Assembly: GCA_030765525.1 (NCBI GenBank)
Contig: JAVCCK010000038.1
Span: 124,001 to 188,000 of the forward strand
From: Candidatus Lernaella stagnicola
GTDB taxonomy: Bacteria; Lernaellota; Lernaellaia; Lernaellales; Lernaellaceae
Reading direction: 5' to 3'
DNA length: 64,000 bases
The position numbers were made by a program, and so were the translations under genes. This document shows positions 60,542 to 64,000 of this stretch, in pieces (position 1 is the first letter of the stretch; every line of letters begins with the position of its first letter). The notes under the pieces were generated by a model that worked only from the letters and a program-made list of their open reading frames with translations, made no database searches and was not told where the DNA came from.

Positions 60542-61947
60542 TCGGCGCGCACCAAAGCCCGGACACGCATCCCCAAGAAGGCCAGGACCGTCCCCAGCGA
60601 CACCTTGCGAAAGACCGGCAGCCAACGTTTCGGATGCCCATAGAAGCGTAGGTACCCCATGAACTGAAGTTTTTCCAAACGCTTGCGGCCGATGCTGGTG
60701 AGTTCGAGCGCGCCGCCGGTTTGCTTGCCGAAATCCTTCCAGTCGTCCGACATCAACCGTAGATAGCCTTCGCCCCGCCGCGCCATCGCCATCACCTCGC
60801 TGCCCGGATAGGGCACGAGCAAAAAGAAACTGGCGTAGTCCAAGGGCAAGGAACACGCGAAGTCGATCGTCTTGCGCACCGTCGCCTCGGTCTCGTACGG
60901 CAGGCCCAGGATGAAATTGCCGTCGACGATCATCCCATGTTTCTTGGCCTGCTCAACCGCCCGCCGGCTTTGCGCCAGCTTGATACCCTTCGACGCGCGG
61001 TCGAGTATCTCCTGGTCGCCCGACTCCACGCCGAAGGTGATGTGCGTGAAACCGGCCCTCGCCATCAGCGCGATGGTTTCCTCGGCGAGCGTCACCCGGC
61101 TTTGGCAGATCAGGCGCACGCGCCCCGCAATGCCTCGGCGCAGCAACCCCTCGCAATACCCGTGTACCAGCGACTCCTTATGCGTGAAGTTCTCATCGGT
61201 GAAAATGACCTGCCGCAAGCCGTAATCGGTGATGTAACGCGCGGTCTCTTCCAGCAGACTTTCCGGCGACCGGAAGCGCACGCGGTCGCCCATGACCTTC
61301 GTGCAAAACGTGCAATGCCACGGACAACCGCGGGAGGACGAAAGCGGCAATTCCATGATCCAGCGGCGAGAGTAGAAAGGCCAATAGGCGTGCAGCGGAA
61401 ACAAGTCAAACGCCGGATGCGGCAACTCGTCCAGCGGCGGTAGCGGCGGCGCTTCCTGACAAGACAACGTCACGTCTCCACCGTGCACGTACACGCCGGG
61501 CCGAGCGCGCAGCCGTCCCGCCTCGCTGTCTTCCAACACCTGCCCGGTGGTGATCTCGCCCTCGCCGGCTAGCACCGCGTCGAAGGCCGGAAACTCCTCC
61601 AGCGTCCGTTCGGGCACCGAAGTCGAGTGAGCGCCGCCCAGCAGCACCGGCACGTCGGGAAACTCGCGCTTGAGAGCCTCGGCGACGGCCGCCGCTTGCA
61701 GTATCTGGTAGGTCATGGCCGACAAACCGATCAGCCGCGGCTGCAGTACGCGCACTTCGCTGATGATACGCGCGAGGCCCCAATTAAGGGCGTGCGCGTC
61801 GATGACCATCACGCGGCGTCCGAGTTGTCGCTGGCAAGCGGCGATGTAGGCCAGGCCGATGTTGGGGCTGACCTGGCTGGCGCCCAGGTCGGTGCGCACC
61901 AGGTGCAGCGGCGGCTGAATCAGCAGGATGTCAGGGCGCGAGTTCAT
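60538..61947 (-). CDS. Cobalamin-binding radical SAM protein
   Basis: A 469-residue protein with a B12-binding domain (DILLIQPPLHLVR to AVLAGEGEI, with LLGGAHSTSVPE) and a radical SAM core (CPWHCTFC; FGVESGDQEILDRASKGI; LGLPYETEATVRK). The C-terminal 80 residues are basic and may touch membranes. It follows its paralogue with a 17-base overlap, so both are co-translated. Confidence 0.88.
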   Translation of the reverse strand: MNSRPDILLIQPPLHLVRTDLGASQVSPNIGLAYIAACQRQLGRRVMVIDAHALNWGLARIISEVRVLQPRLIGLSAMTYQILQAAAVAEALKREFPDVPVLLGGAHSTSVPERTLEEFPAFDAVLAGEGEITTGQVLEDSEAGRLRARPGVYVHGGDVTLSCQEAPPLPPLDELPHPAFDLFPLHAYWPFYSRRWIMELPLSSSRGCPWHCTFCTKVMGDRVRFRSPESLLEETARYITDYGLRQVIFTDENFTHKESLVHGYCEGLLRRGIAGRVRLICQSRVTLAEETIALMARAGFTHITFGVESGDQEILDRASKGIKLAQSRRAVEQAKKHGMIVDGNFILGLPYETEATVRKTIDFACSLPLDYASFFLLVPYPGSEVMAMARRGEGYLRLMSDDWKDFGKQTGGALELTSIGRKRLEKLQFMGYLRFYGHPKRWLPVFRKVSLGTVLAFLGMRVRALVRAD

Positions 61948-63367
61948 CGTTGTTTTTCGATCCTCTCAGCCAACCGCCGAACAGGTTCCACAGGTAGACG
62001 GGCAGCACTTTCAAGTTGACCATTCGCAACATATTCGGCAAACGGCTCGGCCGCAAATAGAAGCGCAGGTAAGCCCAAAACTGCAACTGCTCCAGTTTCG
62101 AGCGTGGTATGTCGGCAAGTTCCAGCGCCCGCCCCATCTGGATGCCGTAGAGGTCCCAGTCCTTGGTCAGCAAGCGCAGGCCGCCCTCGCCGCGTTCGGC
62201 CATCGTGTAGACCTCGGTGCCGGGATAGGGTACGAGCAGGAAAAAATTCGCGAAATCGGAATTCAGTTCCACGGCGAAGCGAATGGTCTCGCGAATCGTC
62301 TCGCGGGTTTCGCCCGGCAGGCCGATGATGAAAAAGTTGTCGACCAGAATGTGCGCCGCCTGCGCCTCGCTCACCGCCCGTCGAATGATGTCCTTGCCGA
62401 TGCCCTTGTGTACCGAAGTAAGAATCTCTTCGCTGCCTGACTCCACGCCGAAGGAAATGTGCCGGCAGCCGGACTTAGCCATCAGCCGTAAGGTTTCCCG
62501 GTCCACCGAATCGATGCGCGTTTGGCACAGCCAGTAGATGCGTCGGTGCAGCCCGGTGTCGATCAACCCGCGGCACACCTCGTGCACCAACAGGCGTTCG
62601 TGCGCGAAGGACTCGTCCATGAACACGATCGCCCGCGCACCGTAGCGCCGGACGTTCTCGTGAACCTCCGCCAGGATGCTCGCCGCCGACCGCCGCCGGA
62701 CACGACGCCCCGAAACCCGCGCGCAGAACTTGCACCTACCGGGGCAACCCCGCCCGGTGTTGACCGGCAGCTCGATAATCGACCGATCGGTGCTGTAATG
62801 CGCCTGGTAAGCTTGCAGCGGAAACAAATCCCACGCCGGCAAGGGAAAGGAATCCAAGTCCATACAGACAGCCCGCGGCTCACCGCGCCGGATTTCGCCG
62901 TCCTCCCGCCACGCCATCCCGTCGACGCCCGCCAGGCCGCCGCCGTCGCGCAATTGCTCGGCCAGTTCCACCGCGGTGAATTCACCCTCGCCGATCGCCA
63001 CCGCGTCGAAAGCCGAAAACTCGCGTAGCGAATCTTCCGGCAACACCGTGGCGTGGTACCCGCCCAACACCAGCGGCGTGTGCGGCGAGCGGCGCTTGAC
63101 CTCTTCGGCCACCTTCGCCGCGCTCTTGACCAAGGCCGTCGGCGCGGTGAAGCCGATGTACAAAGGATCGCCGACCAGCGCCCGCGTAGCCGTTTCCACC
63201 GCCGACAACTCTTCTACGTCGCCGTCGATGAAACGCACGTCGAAACCGGCGCGACGCAAAAACGCGGCGATATACGCCAATCCCAGGTGCGGCTCGGCCG
63301 TGTAGCTGGGGCGTTTGGTGACCTGCCGCAGGCGCGGCGGATTGACTAGCGTAACAAGCGGCACCAT
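61931..63367 (-). CDS. Cobalamin-binding radical SAM protein
   Basis: A 478-residue protein from the ATG at 63367 with AAAGGA upstream. The B12 domain begins VTLVNPPRLRQVTKRPSYTA and has LGGYHATVLPEDSL and IGEGEFTAVEL. The cluster motif is CPGRCKFC, followed by FGVESGSEEILTSVHKGIGK and IGLPGETRETIRE. It is about as long as, and parallel in layout to, the gene after it. The pair look like tandem duplicates that may act in sequence on one substrate. Confidence 0.88.
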   Translation of the reverse strand: MVPLVTLVNPPRLRQVTKRPSYTAEPHLGLAYIAAFLRRAGFDVRFIDGDVEELSAVETATRALVGDPLYIGFTAPTALVKSAAKVAEEVKRRSPHTPLVLGGYHATVLPEDSLREFSAFDAVAIGEGEFTAVELAEQLRDGGGLAGVDGMAWREDGEIRRGEPRAVCMDLDSFPLPAWDLFPLQAYQAHYSTDRSIIELPVNTGRGCPGRCKFCARVSGRRVRRRSAASILAEVHENVRRYGARAIVFMDESFAHERLLVHEVCRGLIDTGLHRRIYWLCQTRIDSVDRETLRLMAKSGCRHISFGVESGSEEILTSVHKGIGKDIIRRAVSEAQAAHILVDNFFIIGLPGETRETIRETIRFAVELNSDFANFFLLVPYPGTEVYTMAERGEGGLRLLTKDWDLYGIQMGRALELADIPRSKLEQLQFWAYLRFYLRPSRLPNMLRMVNLKVLPVYLWNLFGGWLRGSKNNDELAP

Positions 63368-63662
63368 TGTCCTTTCGTCCCTGGTTTTTCCTAACTGCAA
63401 AAAGATAGGCGATTCCGCTGCGATTGCAAACGCACCCCTCGGAGGGCGTGAAATGTTCTCGTAATAAACGCCTTGCCCGCCTCCCCACTCTTGACTTCTC
63501 CGGATACCCGTTGTTTTCTGATCAAGGGGTTTCACATCACGCAGATCGATTCAGCACGCCGCGGGGGCGTTCGTGCATCGAAGCGTCCGCCACTGACAAC
63601 CAATTGCTTCGTGGGGATTGCATCCAGAATCACCGTGGCCGGGAGGCCGAAAGGAAAACGGA
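63368..63662. other. Divergent intergenic region
   Basis: 295 bases between divergent genes. It should hold promoters for both, but I see no strong sigma-70 match; only AAAGGA and AAAGGAAAACGGA ribosome sites beside the two starts. Confidence 0.5.
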
Positions 63663-64000
63663 ATGCCGTTCTACAACCGCCTGTTTTGGGAAATTAAGAA
63701 TCCGGTCGACCGCAAGCGGGCGGCCGCTCGCCTGCGGGCACTGCGCGCCTTGATTAGAAAGAACGTGGCAGCCAAGCGTCTGCAGGACCGCCTGCTGATC
63801 GCCACGTGGAATCTGCGCGATTTCGACAACAACCAGTACGGCCACGGCTACCGTTTGCCCGAATCCCTGTTCTACATCGCCGAAGTGATCTCCGCCTTCG
63901 ACATCGTGGCCGTCCAGGAAATCAACGAAGACATGAAATCCTTCGAGCGCCTCATGAAAATCCTCGGGCCCGATTGGGACTTCATCGCCACCGACGTCAC
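63663..64000 (+). CDS. Endonuclease/exonuclease/phosphatase-fold protein (partial)
   Basis: An open frame of 112 codons from the ATG at 63663 (AAAGGAAAACGG upstream) to the window edge. After a basic N-terminal helix, LLIATWNLRDF and FDIVAVQEIN are the first two motifs of the EEP superfamily (Asn and Glu metal ligands). The C-terminal half, including the catalytic His and Asp, is beyond the edge, so the substrate (DNA, phosphoinositide or other) is open. Confidence 0.8.
   Translation, partial: MPFYNRLFWEIKNPVDRKRAAARLRALRALIRKNVAAKRLQDRLLIATWNLRDFDNNQYGHGYRLPESLFYIAEVISAFDIVAVQEINEDMKSFERLMKILGPDWDFIATDV

Overview
The window is GC-rich, densely coded and looks like a Gram-negative bacterium of a deltaproteobacteria-like or related candidate lineage. 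Evidence for this: lipid A and fatty acid genes, many lipoproteins with clear lipoboxes, an MglA-type small GTPase, polyhydroxyalkanoate phasins, a bacterial large-type SRP RNA beside dnaX-ybaB-recR, a secreted tricorn protease and many cobalamin-type radical SAM enzymes. Several lipoproteins carry a poly-aspartate tether straight after the lipid-anchored cysteine, which may be a lineage habit. No marker here fixes the phylum.

Layout. 1-6.3 kb: end of a membrane glycosyltransferase, a beta-propeller lipoprotein, the F0 half of an ATP synthase (atpZ-like, subunit I, atpB, atpE; minus strand) with a sodium-type c subunit, then yidD and a YVTN-propeller lipoprotein. 7-10.8 kb: a decayed lpxL-like gene, two acyl carrier proteins (one without the serine), fabG, fabD, rpmF and a yceD-like gene. 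10.9-13 kb: an SGNH/TPR protein and tRNA-Thr. 13.2-19.7 kb: three minus-strand genes ending in formylglycine-generating-enzyme (FGE)-like domains. Two of these are large NACHT ATPases, one with an N-terminal DUF4062. The last about 26 codons of all three show the hallmark of diversity-generating retroelement (DGR) variable regions. 20-24.5 kb: lipoprotein, methyltransferase, phasin pair, bioA. 24.6-30.2 kb: poly-Asp lipoproteins, a divergent YchF-like protein, an ankyrin lipoprotein, an SGNH-like protein, folK. 30.5-36.4 kb: a solitary OLD nuclease, a repeat-rich gene-poor kilobase, a large ankyrin protein between inverted repeats, nadD. 36.5-40.3 kb: unknown secreted proteins; two of them lie between a broken and an intact SRP RNA copy. 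40.6-44.9 kb: SRP RNA, dnaX, ybaB, recR, mglA-like, ybjN-like. 45-50.8 kb: gamma carbonic anhydrase, metallo-hydrolase, Ctp protease, small secreted proteins and two cytochromes c. 51-64 kb: methyltransferase and four cobalamin-type radical SAM enzymes, a beta-helix protein, tricorn protease, a YkgJ-type protein and the start of an endonuclease/exonuclease/phosphatase-fold protein.

The most notable content is the 13.2-19.7 kb cluster. I read it as a multi-target DGR array that diversifies the sensor tips of two NACHT (immune-receptor-like) proteins and of one membrane-anchored FGE-fold protein. The reverse transcriptase and template repeat are not in the window. Other points of interest are an acyl carrier protein with proline in place of the phosphopantetheine serine beside an lpxL remnant, a partial SRP RNA duplication bracketing a two-gene cassette, and a 16-codon Pro/Arg-rich leader ORF ahead of the methyltransferase/radical SAM genes.
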